A stretch of DNA of 32,312 nt from a virus. Positions 14,462 through 22,040 of this stretch are shown here, in pieces. The DNA lies in the IMG/VR virus record IMGVR_UViG_3300008448_000369, positions 1-32,312 of that record. One strand, given 5' to 3'. Position 1 is the first letter of the stretch. Every line of letters begins with the position of its first letter. The notes below the pieces were generated by a model. That model saw nothing but the letters and a program-made list of their open reading frames with translations, did not search any database and had not been told where the DNA came from. The position numbers were made by a program, and so were the translations under genes.

Positions 14462-16320
14462 TATTCGTCCGGAGTAAAGTCCGATCCGTAGACGTAATCC
14501 TCTGGATATACAGGGATACTCTTCCGGTCCTGCATAATCTTATCCCGCATCCTTCGCGACCAGGCGTAACCAGCGTCTCCTCCCCAGAGGTTCCACGCTA
14601 CGCGACCAGGAGAGGGATACCCTTCCGATCCGCGCGCAAATCCAGGAGCGTCCTTATCCGCTTCGTGCCGGGAGAAGAAACTAAACATCCGGAGGATAAC
14701 ATCCTCGGAGATTACGTCTCCGTTTACTATCTGGTTAGCGCGCGTAATGCCTATCCGCGTACCTCCGCGCTTCCCGTCCTTTTTCCATTCTAGAGCTTGA
14801 CGCGCTGCGGATACCATCTCGCTATTAGGACGGTACTTAACCGCTACGCTTCCGTCCTCCATTACTTCGATACTCTTAGTAGTATCGTCCCGGAGCGTTA
14901 CAGGTTCGGCTCCCGTATGCGGGATATTAAGTCCCAGGAAGCGCGCGGTAGCTTGTGGATCGAAACCAGCGCGGACCAGGACTCCAGCGATATTAGCTTT
15001 ATCCGTTAGATCGGATACGCTCTCTCCCTGGTCCTGTACCTTCGGAGGGATATCCGGATGGAGAGTAACCTCGTCTACGTCCGAAGCTTCTAGACCTACC
15101 AGGCGTTTAGCTTCCGCGAGAGTACAGATACCAGCTTTATAGAGTCTCTCCGCGCGTACAGCTAAAGCGTCTACATCATCCGAGAGAGCGCGGACTCCGG
15201 ATAGGTCGAAGGATAATCTATCTCCATCCTGGGTTAGGATAAAGTCCGGAAGGAGGGAAACGGATAGAGTCTCCTCTAACGCGCGGAGGAGAGGGACCAT
15301 ACCATCCTGCCACGCTGCCTCCTGGGCAGCTTCATAATTAGAGTAAGTACTTCTCTCTAATCCGCTTCCTAATCCCAGGACCATAGGATTAAGTCCCAGC
15401 GCGCTACAGATACGCTCCTCTGGTACTCTCCGTAGAGAGTCCAGAGCTAGCTCCGAAGGAGTCAAGGAGACGCGATCCATTTTGTATGGACCCGTCATTA
15501 CCACGATTCCTCCCGCTCCATCTCCCGTTAGGTCCTCGCGGAGACGGGATTTAATAACCTCCGCATCCTCGCGGGAGATATCTACTACCTGGTCCTTAGC
15601 ATCCGGTCCGACCAGGAGAGACGGCATAGCTCCGTTTACCAGGAGTCCGTACGCTGCTGTAGATGCTTCGTTATCCGCGGATATCTCCCGGAGTACAGAC
15701 ATAACCGGAGAGCGTCCTATCCGCAAATCGTCCGGATCGCGTCCATATCTCATATGGATAATGTCCTCTACGGAGATAGAGTACTGGACTCCGTCCTTCG
15801 TATAGACGTAATGGGTAATCGGGTTAGTACCATCTCCTACAGGTCTAACCATGTCCTGGGGGAGATACTGTAGGTAGATCGGCTCTCCTACCCTAGACGG
15901 TCTAATCTTACGGATGTACGCGTTACCAAATAGCTTATAGTCCTGCAAAATCCATCCCCAGAATACGGAGGAGGTAATACCTGGGGACGGTTCCCGGAGA
16001 AGTTTAATCGCTGGATGGTCCGCGATTACCTCTACCTGGTTACCATCTACAGCGCGGACTATCTGGGGGATAGCTTGTGGAAAGTTTCGGATGTACCAGT
16101 CGATACCTACAGCTACTACGGAGTTAAGTCCCAGGTCCCCAGCGATACCGCTCCAGTCCCTGTAGCTCCCAGGAAGTATCCTCCGGAGCGCGCTTATAAG
16201 CTGCCCGTTATATCCTCCCGCGATCCGCGTATCCCTTGACTGGTTAAACGGAAGCGGTACAGGAGCGGACGGGTTAGCGGTAGCTTTACGGAAGCTCCGA
16301 AACATATCTTTAATACCCAT
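14461..16320 (-). CDS. Portal protein with C-terminal extension
   Basis: 619 residues. Residues about 20-420 follow the HK97-type portal: VAVGIDWYIRNFPQAIPQIV, HPAIKLLREPSPGITS, LLFGNAYIRKIR-like strand (YKLFGNAYIRK), DIIHMRYGRDPDDL, GLNPMVLGLGSGLERSTYSN and a C-terminal helix. Residues about 475-619 are an added domain with SEGYPSPGRVAWNLWGGDAG, a sequence found in a range of phage head proteins fused or near to portal and protease genes. The portal is the dodecameric DNA gate and packaging motor dock. The start overlaps nothing; the end overlaps the next ATG by one base. Confidence 0.9.
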   Translation of the reverse strand: MGIKDMFRSFRKATANPSAPVPLPFNQSRDTRIAGGYNGQLISALRRILPGSYRDWSGIAGDLGLNSVVAVGIDWYIRNFPQAIPQIVRAVDGNQVEVIADHPAIKLLREPSPGITSSVFWGWILQDYKLFGNAYIRKIRPSRVGEPIYLQYLPQDMVRPVGDGTNPITHYVYTKDGVQYSISVEDIIHMRYGRDPDDLRIGRSPVMSVLREISADNEASTAAYGLLVNGAMPSLLVGPDAKDQVVDISREDAEVIKSRLREDLTGDGAGGIVVMTGPYKMDRVSLTPSELALDSLRRVPEERICSALGLNPMVLGLGSGLERSTYSNYEAAQEAAWQDGMVPLLRALEETLSVSLLPDFILTQDGDRLSFDLSGVRALSDDVDALAVRAERLYKAGICTLAEAKRLVGLEASDVDEVTLHPDIPPKVQDQGESVSDLTDKANIAGVLVRAGFDPQATARFLGLNIPHTGAEPVTLRDDTTKSIEVMEDGSVAVKYRPNSEMVSAARQALEWKKDGKRGGTRIGITRANQIVNGDVISEDVILRMFSFFSRHEADKDAPGFARGSEGYPSPGRVAWNLWGGDAGYAWSRRMRDKIMQDRKSIPVYPEDYVYGSDFTPDE

Positions 16321-16333
16321 ACTTTATTATTCC

Positions 16334-17506
16334 CTATACCGCGGTCCATCCTCTACGCGTCTCTAGGACGTTATAGGCGTAGCTTAAAGCGTCCACGCTA
16401 TCATCATGCCGACCTATAGGGAAGGAGAGAAGCTCGTCCGTAAACCATCCAGGAAGGTTAGGAGAATGGAGGACTAATCCTTGTTCGTAACGCGCCTCCA
16501 GAGGAAGGAAGCGGGAAACCTTATCCTTGTCCGGACGTAGTCCACGTACCGGAAGCTTCGTAGTCCGGAGAAGCTCCTGGATTACGCTAGCCTGGTACTG
16601 GACATTTTCGATTCCGATAATCTTAGGATGCCATACGGACGCTACGGTTTTAATATGCTCCAGTACCTGGTTAAACGGAGCGCGTATCCTCTGAGCGTCT
16701 AGGACGTATATACTCCCGTCCGGTAGACGGGTTAGGACTACGGTAGCTGTATAGTCCGCTTCCGCTTTCTGGGAGATAGCTAGGTCTACTCCCATATACG
16801 TATCTCCATACTCCGATATATGCGCGATCCGTAACCAGTCCCGCGATACGCGCGCTCCAGCTGCATCTACAAATTCTGCGAGATATTCCTGTCTATACGC
16901 GATACTGGGGAGAGCTTTACTAGCTGCTTCTACTTCCTGCGGATCGATGTACGGATTATCCGTAGTAGGTAATCGGAAGCTCCTCCAGTCCTGGTCCTCC
17001 TTCTCCATCTCGTAGAGGACGGAGAAGTAGTTACGTCCCTTCGGAGTAGATAGGAAGTAAGCATCCCCCAGGTAATCGGTTAGGGTAGGTCGGATAGCTT
17101 CGGTCCACGCTTCCTCTAGGTATCTAGCGGATGCAGCTTCGTCTATGATTACCCGTCCATACTTCCGTCCGCGCGCTACCGTCCCTGGGTCCTCCAGCGT
17201 CCAGTAATCTATCGCTCCTCCGGTTATAAGCTCTATCCTGGGATATGGACTGGAAACGGATCGCGTTACCAGTGGAGCATAGATACGCTTATGGTCGCGG
17301 TACGCTTCCTCTAGGAGACGGTACGTAGGAGCAAACCATCCAACGGGTAACCGCTTTACTACAGCTACATCCGCTACGAGGTTTCCTCCCAGGGTAGTTT
17401 TACCGAAGCGTCTACCGCAGGAGAGGACATTAAACCGTTTAGCCTCCTGTAGGATTACAGCTTGTCCGTTATGTGGACGCGGGAGGACCAGCTCCGTACG
17501 CGCCAT
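16334..17506 (-). CDS. terL: Terminase large subunit
   Basis: 390 residues. ATPase domain: Walker A CGRRFGKTT at 30-38, Walker B VIIDEA at 118-123, coupling motif LSTPKG at 151-156. RNase-H-like nuclease domain: Asp240 in MGVDLAISQ, Glu299 in IGIENVQYQ, Asp367/Asp371 in GRHDDSVDAL. All expected catalytic residues are present. It packages DNA into the prohead and cuts it. The circular assembly without defined ends fits headful packaging, but this was not shown. ATG overlaps the small-subunit stop by one base. Confidence 0.95.
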   Translation of the reverse strand: MARTELVLPRPHNGQAVILQEAKRFNVLSCGRRFGKTTLGGNLVADVAVVKRLPVGWFAPTYRLLEEAYRDHKRIYAPLVTRSVSSPYPRIELITGGAIDYWTLEDPGTVARGRKYGRVIIDEAASARYLEEAWTEAIRPTLTDYLGDAYFLSTPKGRNYFSVLYEMEKEDQDWRSFRLPTTDNPYIDPQEVEAASKALPSIAYRQEYLAEFVDAAGARVSRDWLRIAHISEYGDTYMGVDLAISQKAEADYTATVVLTRLPDGSIYVLDAQRIRAPFNQVLEHIKTVASVWHPKIIGIENVQYQASVIQELLRTTKLPVRGLRPDKDKVSRFLPLEARYEQGLVLHSPNLPGWFTDELLSFPIGRHDDSVDALSYAYNVLETRRGWTAV

Positions 17507-17868
17507 TAATCTCCGTCCGCGTAACGGATAACGATTTCCAGTGGACTACCATCCGCTCCTACCGTTTCGGTCCGTAAGCTCCAGTCCGCCTTACGTCTCC
17601 GCTCTAACCACCAGGCAGCAGCCTGCCATACTCCGGAGTCCATAGCGGATCGCACCACGTTTACCGCGTGGAAAGCTGCTTTACCTTCCGCCTTTTCTAT
17701 AGAGTCCAGAAATTCGGGATATCGCTTCCTCCACTGGGAGAATGTCTCCTCCGAGATTCCCGCTACGCTACAGCTATCCTTACGCGTATTACCGTCCCGG
17801 AGAGCTTGTAATATCGCCTCTACCGTCTCCGGAGAGTACTTCGTAGGTCTACCTGGTCCTGATTTCAT
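17506..17868 (-). CDS. terS: Terminase small subunit (probable)
   Basis: 120 residues. The N-terminal half is a helix-turn-helix domain (GRPTKYSPETVEAILQAL, then SVAGISEETFSQWRKRYPEF), and the rest is helical with KAEGKAAFHAVNVVRSA and AAAWWLERRRKADW, the usual pattern of small terminase subunits of the phage helix-turn-helix type. It recognises the packaging start site and hands DNA to the large subunit. A strong AGAAGGAGA ribosome site precedes the ATG. It is the first gene of the head block but only 26 bases after the methyltransferase, and no separate promoter is seen. Confidence 0.8.
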   Translation of the reverse strand: MKSGPGRPTKYSPETVEAILQALRDGNTRKDSCSVAGISEETFSQWRKRYPEFLDSIEKAEGKAAFHAVNVVRSAMDSGVWQAAAWWLERRRKADWSLRTETVGADGSPLEIVIRYADGD

Positions 17869-17894
17869 TATGTGATTCTCCTTCTCTTATCCTA

Positions 17895-18854
17895 CTAGAT
17901 ATCTAGAGACTCCTGTATCTGGAGTCCGCGTATCCGGTTATTAGCTATCTCCACGTACTCCGGATTAAGCTCTATCCCCAGGTATCTCCGCTTTTCCTGT
18001 AGAGCTACGTACCCAGTAGTACCGCTACCGTTAAACGGGTCCAGGACTACGTCTCCAGGTCTACTACCCGCGAGGATACAAGGACGGATTAGCTCCGGAG
18101 GATAGGTAGCGAAATGCGCTCCTGGGAAACCGTGACAAGTAACGGACCATACGCTCCGCTTATTCTTTCCCTTATCCGGATCGCCGATTACTTGTCCGGT
18201 ACTACTCCCTACGTTACCGTAACCTTTACTATGCTTACCCTGGTATCCCGGATGCTTCTCTTTAGCTCTCTCTTTATCGCGCGCGTTATCTTTCCACGGT
18301 TCGCGGATCGCGTCGATATCGTAGAAGTACTTAGTAGATTTTGACATAAGGAAAATGTATTCGTGCGCCTTAGTACATCTATCTAGTACAGGTTCGGGCA
18401 TAGGGTTAGGTTTACTCCAGATAATGTCTTGTCGGAGATTCCATCCGTCCGCTTGTAGCGCGAAAGCTACCCTCCACGGGATACCGATTAGGTTCTTTTC
18501 TCGGAGTCCTTCGGAGAGACGGGATACAAGCTTCTCCCGCTTCCCGGAGAAACCAGCTCTACCATCTGGTCCACGGGAGAGAGCGCGTCCAGCGTATGTA
18601 TCTCCCAGGTTTAACCAGAGAGTACCGTCCTCGCGGAGTACCCGTTTAGCTTCCCGGAATACCTCTACCAGCGCGTTAACGTACTCGGAAGGAGTCTCCT
18701 CTAATCCGATCTGCGCTTCCTTCCCATAGTCCCGTAGTCCGAAGTATGGAGGAGATGTAACGATAGTCTGTACGCTCTCGGAAGGTAAATCCTGGAGGAC
18801 GCGTCTAGCGTCCCCCAGGAGGATAGAGTACAGGTTATTACCCAGTACATCCAT
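17895..18854 (-). CDS. DNA N4-cytosine / N6-adenine methyltransferase (beta class)
   Basis: 319 residues. Catalytic motif IV TSPPYFGL at 33-40, followed by the substrate-side region; SAM-binding motif I DVVLDPFNGSGTT at about 268-280 near the C-terminus, then YLGIELNPEYVEIA. This order (IV before I) is the beta class. TSPPY is common in N4-cytosine enzymes but also occurs in N6-adenine enzymes, so the modified base is open. A Lys/Arg-rich segment (about 175-220) forms the target-recognition part. No partner restriction enzyme is nearby; a protective role for phage DNA is inferred. Overlaps the upstream gene by one base. Confidence 0.9.
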   Translation of the reverse strand: MDVLGNNLYSILLGDARRVLQDLPSESVQTIVTSPPYFGLRDYGKEAQIGLEETPSEYVNALVEVFREAKRVLREDGTLWLNLGDTYAGRALSRGPDGRAGFSGKREKLVSRLSEGLREKNLIGIPWRVAFALQADGWNLRQDIIWSKPNPMPEPVLDRCTKAHEYIFLMSKSTKYFYDIDAIREPWKDNARDKERAKEKHPGYQGKHSKGYGNVGSSTGQVIGDPDKGKNKRSVWSVTCHGFPGAHFATYPPELIRPCILAGSRPGDVVLDPFNGSGTTGYVALQEKRRYLGIELNPEYVEIANNRIRGLQIQESLDI

Positions 18855-19282
18855 TAGATAGGCTCTCCTTCGTTAGCGATATCGTTTAGCTCGACGATAC
18901 CAGCAGCTAGAATAGCGGACGTAGTAGAAGCTCCATCTAACCAGGTAAATAGAGAGACTACATCCAGAGTACAGAAAGCTTTCGTATTCGTTGGAGGGAA
19001 TGTAGGAACGATATCGAAGTAAGGAGTCTTATCTCCTTCGACCTTCTCCACGTTATGCCGAATACGGACAAATGTATATCCCAGGACGGTATTACATACC
19101 GTTTCCAGTTTAGTCGGATCGGAAACGATATCGTCGAAATCCTCCGCTTCCGCGATTACCTGCATTAGGCGTTTAGCGCGCTTCTGGAAATCCCAGAATA
19201 CGCGTACGATATTAGCTCCCTTAAAGTTATGAGCGTTAAGCTTCCTCTCGAAGCGTCCCGGTTCCATGTAGATGTTATCCAT
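18854..19282 (-). CDS. Hypothetical protein between two methyltransferases
   Basis: 142 residues, beginning MDNIYMEPGRFERK (a second Met lies at residue 6). The N-terminal half is charged and helical; the C-terminal half is more hydrophobic (TLDVVSLFTWLDGAST). No family recognised. Coupled to both methyltransferases by overlaps of 8 bases and 1 base, so it is probably made together with them. It could help in modification or host-defence evasion, but nothing in the sequence proves it. Confidence 0.65.
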   Translation of the reverse strand: MDNIYMEPGRFERKLNAHNFKGANIVRVFWDFQKRAKRLMQVIAEAEDFDDIVSDPTKLETVCNTVLGYTFVRIRHNVEKVEGDKTPYFDIVPTFPPTNTKAFCTLDVVSLFTWLDGASTTSAILAAGIVELNDIANEGEPI

Positions 19283-20282
19283 ACATCCCTCCTCTTTCTC
19301 GTAGATAGTCCTCTTCTATTTTGTAGCCGATCGCGCGGACTACGTTTACCGTCATAGCGTTACCGATAGCGATATATCGGTCCGTATCGGATGGTCGGAT
19401 TAGTCTAGCGGTTTTATGTCCGTTACAGATAGGACATCCATACTTCCCTAATCCATATGGAAATTCACCTTTACAGCATTTGTAATAGTAAACCTCCGTC
19501 CATCCTGCGGGGAAACCTTGTAGTATCTCTCCCTCCTCCGGAGTTAATCTCCGGATAAATCCATCCTTACGGTTCTCGTCATAAATTAGAGGAGTCTGGT
19601 TATTAACTCCCTTAGAAAGATTAGACGCGGTTAGGTTTGGGTATCCCCGTACTCCCTCCGGATTAGATACAGCAGGTTTAGCCATAAAGCCCCAGGAAGG
19701 GGCATAGATCGGCTCTCCGCTCTTCGGACTATACCCGCTGCACATTTCGACGTTATCCAATAGAGAGAAGGTACGTCCTGGGGAGGAGTCAAGTAATCCG
19801 ACCATGTATATTCTGCGTCTCCGCTGGGGTACTCCGAAGTATTGACTATCCAGTACTCTCCAGGTACAGCTATACCCGCATCCGGTAACCTTAGATACGA
19901 AGCTGTAGAAGGTAGCTCCTCCGTCAACGGATAGGAGTCCTGGGACATTTTCGAATACGAAGTACTTCGGTTTGAAATGCGCGAGTACATCCGCGAAAGT
20001 AAAGATGAGCTTCCCTCTCTCGTCTCTCTCCCCCAGGTATCGTCCAGCCTTAGAGTATCTCTGGCAGGGAGGTCCTCCGATAATGATTTCTGGTCCATCT
20101 ATATTCCAGTCCTTATAGTTAGACATATCCCCCAGGTTCGGGACGCTGGGGAATCTATACTCTAATACTCTGGATGGAAACGTATCGATTTCAGAGAAAC
20201 CTACAGCGTTCCATCCTAGCGGTTCGAAAGCTACGGATGCTGCTTCGATTCCGGAGCATACGCTTAGATAGTTAAGTCCCAT
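19275..20282 (-). CDS. DNA C5-cytosine methyltransferase
   Basis: 335 residues. Motif I SVCSGIEAASVAF (7-19), catalytic motif IV GGPPCQRYSKAG with Cys73, motif VI VFENVPGLLS (109-118), motif VIII GVPQRRRRIYMVG (150-162), motif IX RRLTPEEGEILQGFPAGWT (244-262), motif X YIAIGNAMTVNVV (303-315). All key residues are present. The target-recognition region (about 165-240) is short. Unusual: between motifs IX and X there is a cysteine-rich insert (KCCKGE ... GCPICNGH, about 268-289) that looks like a small zinc site. Target cannot be read from sequence; the genome-wide GATC pattern makes CpG or a CpG-containing site a reasonable guess. Overlaps both neighbours. Confidence 0.92.
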   Translation of the reverse strand: MGLNYLSVCSGIEAASVAFEPLGWNAVGFSEIDTFPSRVLEYRFPSVPNLGDMSNYKDWNIDGPEIIIGGPPCQRYSKAGRYLGERDERGKLIFTFADVLAHFKPKYFVFENVPGLLSVDGGATFYSFVSKVTGCGYSCTWRVLDSQYFGVPQRRRRIYMVGLLDSSPGRTFSLLDNVEMCSGYSPKSGEPIYAPSWGFMAKPAVSNPEGVRGYPNLTASNLSKGVNNQTPLIYDENRKDGFIRRLTPEEGEILQGFPAGWTEVYYYKCCKGEFPYGLGKYGCPICNGHKTARLIRPSDTDRYIAIGNAMTVNVVRAIGYKIEEDYLRERGGMYG

Positions 20283-20566
20283 GTATCGGGATTAACCTCC
20301 CTTTTAAGCTCCGGATCGGCGGTCCCTGGGTCGCTAGCTCGTCCGATACTATCGATAGCCGTAGAGATATTGTCCGCTACCGATATGGAGTCCGTTAGAT
20401 GGTAGACCAGATACCAGAGAGCTTTTAGAAGGTCCTCCCTTCCATTCTTCTCTCCATGCCGACATACATACTTAACGACATTACCCAGGGTAAACGAGAG
20501 CTTATAGCTCTCGATTACCTCTATCGGTTGGACGCTTCCCTTCCGGTAATGCGCGTCTCTAGACAT
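20264..20566 (-). CDS. DUF3310 family protein
   Basis: 100 residues. The core QPIEVIESYKLSFTLGNVVK, then YVCRHGEKNGREDLLKALWYL, matches DUF3310, a small helical family common in phages and sometimes labelled as a nucleotide kinase without firm proof. It is found among replication and nucleotide-metabolism genes, as here. The conserved Tyr-Val-x-Arg and Lys-Ala-x-Trp-Tyr-Leu pattern is intact. Overlaps genes on both sides by 8 and 19 bases. Confidence 0.85.
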   Translation of the reverse strand: MSRDAHYRKGSVQPIEVIESYKLSFTLGNVVKYVCRHGEKNGREDLLKALWYLVYHLTDSISVADNISTAIDSIGRASDPGTADPELKREVNPDTWDLTI

Positions 20567-20999
20567 AGTCTAAATCCTTATAATCTACTTCGTCGATATG
20601 CTTTACTAAACGTCCGTAGATACCTTGAATAATCGCGCTCTCCGGTTCGGCTCCCATATGGTAATACTCCCAGGTATCATCCTCGCGCCGATCTGCTTTA
20701 ACGCAAATCAGGAGGAAGCAGCAGGGTAGACCAGCTGTATTAAAGTCAAACCAGATACAGGTATTATTCTGCGCGTTAGTATCTACAGTAATCTCTACCT
20801 GTACCTTCGCTCCATTGTTTACATCATGCCAGGTATAGGATTTGCTTGTCGATGTTAGGCTGTATCGTTTACCGTCGAAAGCTTTATCAAATGCCAAATC
20901 TAGGCAAAATTGACGCGCCATACCCAGGAGGGATATCCGGATCGGTACGCTTAAGGAATCTTTACAGTCCGTATATCCCATCTCGCTAAAATGTCTCAT
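20559..20999 (-). CDS. Hypothetical protein in second early block
   Basis: 146 residues from the ATG at 20997-20999, which has GGAGAGAG about 8 bases upstream; a frame extension to a TTG at 21014 runs through that ribosome site and is unlikely. Begins MRHFSEMGYTDCKD. Beta-rich middle (KVQVEITVDTNAQNN, then TCIWFDFNTAGLPCCFLLIC), acidic C-terminus. No family recognised. It follows the SSB-like gene after a hairpin and overlaps the DUF3310 gene by 8 bases. Confidence 0.65.
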   Translation of the reverse strand: MRHFSEMGYTDCKDSLSVPIRISLLGMARQFCLDLAFDKAFDGKRYSLTSTSKSYTWHDVNNGAKVQVEITVDTNAQNNTCIWFDFNTAGLPCCFLLICVKADRREDDTWEYYHMGAEPESAIIQGIYGRLVKHIDEVDYKDLDYV

Positions 21000-21024
21000 T
21001 AGTACTCTCTCCAAATCTAAAGGA

Positions 21025-21042
21025 GGGAGGATTACTCCTCCC
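21025..21042. terminator. Intercistronic hairpin, possible weak terminator
   Basis: GGGAGGA-TTAC-TCCTCCC, a 7-bp stem with a 4-base loop, between the SSB-like gene and the next gene. On the minus strand it is followed by TCCTTT, only a weak T-tract. It could attenuate transcription so that the SSB-like protein is made in excess, or protect the 3' end of its message. Confidence 0.45.
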
Positions 21043-21051
21043 CCCAGGTCA

Positions 21052-21525
21052 TTACTCCGCGTCCGCGAACGGGTCGGAGATTCCTTCCGTATTAATCGGT
21101 TTAGCTTTCTTCGTTACCGTGGACGCTGGACGTACGTCCTCCACGTTATTAACTTCCGATCCGCTATTAGTAACCGCTACGGAGACGGTTACTTTCCATG
21201 CTTTACTCTTAAGGTCCTCGATAGAGAGCGCGTTATACTCCACTTTCGAGAGACGCTTACCCAGCATATTATCCAGGAGCTGGGTTAGCTTACTCTGAGG
21301 ATTTCCGTACCATACGGACGTGAACCGGGAGAAGCGAAACGGAGTACCGTCCTCGTCTCCTACCTCTGTAGTCTCCCATACCCAGCGGAGACAAGCTTCC
21401 TTCTCTTCGCTCTGGTACTTCTTACGCTCCGCTGTATCAACGCTAACCAGCTTACAGAGATACGTATCCGCTGGAGCTGCTGGTTTCGGCTCCGCGAAAC
21501 CTCCAACCGAACCAAAGAAACCCAT
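21052..21525 (-). CDS. Putative single-stranded DNA-binding-like protein
   Basis: 157 residues. Begins MGFFGSVGGFAEPKPA; the body is a beta-rich domain (DTYLCKLVSVDTAERKKYQ, ACLRWVWETTEV, FRFSRFTSVWYG), and helices LTQLLDNMLGKRLS follow. The C-terminus is a disordered linker ending DPFADAE, an acidic tail like that of phage and bacterial SSBs, which recruits partners. Length and plan resemble small phage SSB/DUF669-like proteins. First gene of the second leftward block, next to the repeat-rich region and replication genes. Assignment is tentative. The upstream region carries an operator, a promoter and a leader mini-frame. Confidence 0.5.
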   Translation of the reverse strand: MGFFGSVGGFAEPKPAAPADTYLCKLVSVDTAERKKYQSEEKEACLRWVWETTEVGDEDGTPFRFSRFTSVWYGNPQSKLTQLLDNMLGKRLSKVEYNALSIEDLKSKAWKVTVSVAVTNSGSEVNNVEDVRPASTVTKKAKPINTEGISDPFADAE

Positions 21526-21546
21526 AATCTTTATCTACTTTCTGAG

Positions 21547-21573
21547 CTATCCAGCTCTTCTCAAACCGTCCAT
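21547..21573 (-). other. Eight-codon leader mini-ORF with strong ribosome site
   Basis: On the minus strand ATG at 21573 is preceded 6 bases earlier by GGAGGAG (21580-21586) and encodes MDGLRRAG before a TAG at 21547. It is in frame with the next gene (start 21525), with a second TAG between. The best ribosome site of the region belongs to this mini-frame, not to the SSB-like gene, so a translated leader that couples or limits translation is possible. Confidence 0.4.
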
Positions 21574-21587
21574 AAAGGACTCCTCCG

Positions 21588-21617
21588 TATATACCATCCG
21601 TATATTCTCTGGTGCAA
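21588..21617 (-). promoter_or_regulatory. Promoter with operator O4 ahead of SSB-like gene
   Basis: On the minus strand TTGCAC (21617-21612), an 18-base spacer and TATATA (21593-21588). The operator TATATAC-N5-GTATATT (21588-21606) differs at one base from the O1 and O2 core and covers the -10. This places the second leftward block, and perhaps the methyltransferases, under the same regulator as the early control region. Confidence 0.65.
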
Positions 21618-21683
21618 TAGTCCCGGATATTAATTTATATTTCAATACCTGGGACCTGCGGATCGCATACCAAAGAAGTAAAC

Positions 21684-21819
21684 CGGACGCTCCGGTACGG
21701 TACAGCGTAAGCGTCCGTACCGTCCGGAGGAGTCCGGTACGGAAGGAGGGATTATAAGGGAGGAAACCATAGTAGTATCAGTATCTATACTTAAGGGATA
21801 CCAGTCATTTGATACCAGT
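21684..21819. repeat. Iteron-like repeat cluster, candidate replication origin
   Basis: Within the only long non-coding stretch: direct repeats TCCGGTACGG at 21691-21700 and 21733-21742 (42 bp apart) with an inverted CCGTACCG at 21715-21722; an inverted pair CGGACGC (21684-21690) and GCGTCCG (21711-21717); and direct repeats GATACCAGT at 21797-21805 and 21811-21819. An AT-richer stretch lies between. Primase, helicase and SSB-like genes flank it. This is the layout of an origin with initiator sites, though these could instead be regulatory sites. Confidence 0.5.
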
Positions 21820-22040
21820 TAAACGCGCTCTAAAGTATCCCTCCGGACCTTATAGAAGCTGTACTCCGGATGGAAATTACAGCAGGTTTCCGCTCTACAC
21901 TTCCTCCCGTAGACGTGTACGATATTCCCTTTAATATCCTGAACCGCGTACCCGTATGTCGCGTAGCTAGCGCGCCTCCACGCTCTCTCCCGCTCCCTAG
22001 ACGCTTCGGACCAGGTAGAGCGTTTACTCTTCTTCTCCAT
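21819..22040 (-). CDS. Small basic hypothetical protein
   Basis: 73 residues, strongly basic N-terminus (MEKKSKRSTWSEASRERERAW) and a C-terminal half with three cysteines and a histidine (GRKCRAETCCNFHPEYSF), which may bind a metal ion. No family recognised. It is the last gene of the repressor-sigma-primase operon, overlaps the helicase gene by 22 bases, and its stop codon touches one of the GATACCAGT repeats. A DNA-binding role is suggested by charge only. Confidence 0.65.
   Translation of the reverse strand: MEKKSKRSTWSEASRERERAWRRASYATYGYAVQDIKGNIVHVYGRKCRAETCCNFHPEYSFYKVRRDTLERV

Noticed and set aside
16790-16815. ATATACGTAT palindrome in the terminase gene as an operator
   Set aside because: Arm length and spacing differ from the TATATAC-N5-GTATATA pattern, and it is inside a conserved gene.
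21000-21014. TTG at 21014 as start of the unknown gene after the SSB-like gene
   Set aside because: The extension runs through the ribosome site of the ATG at 20999.
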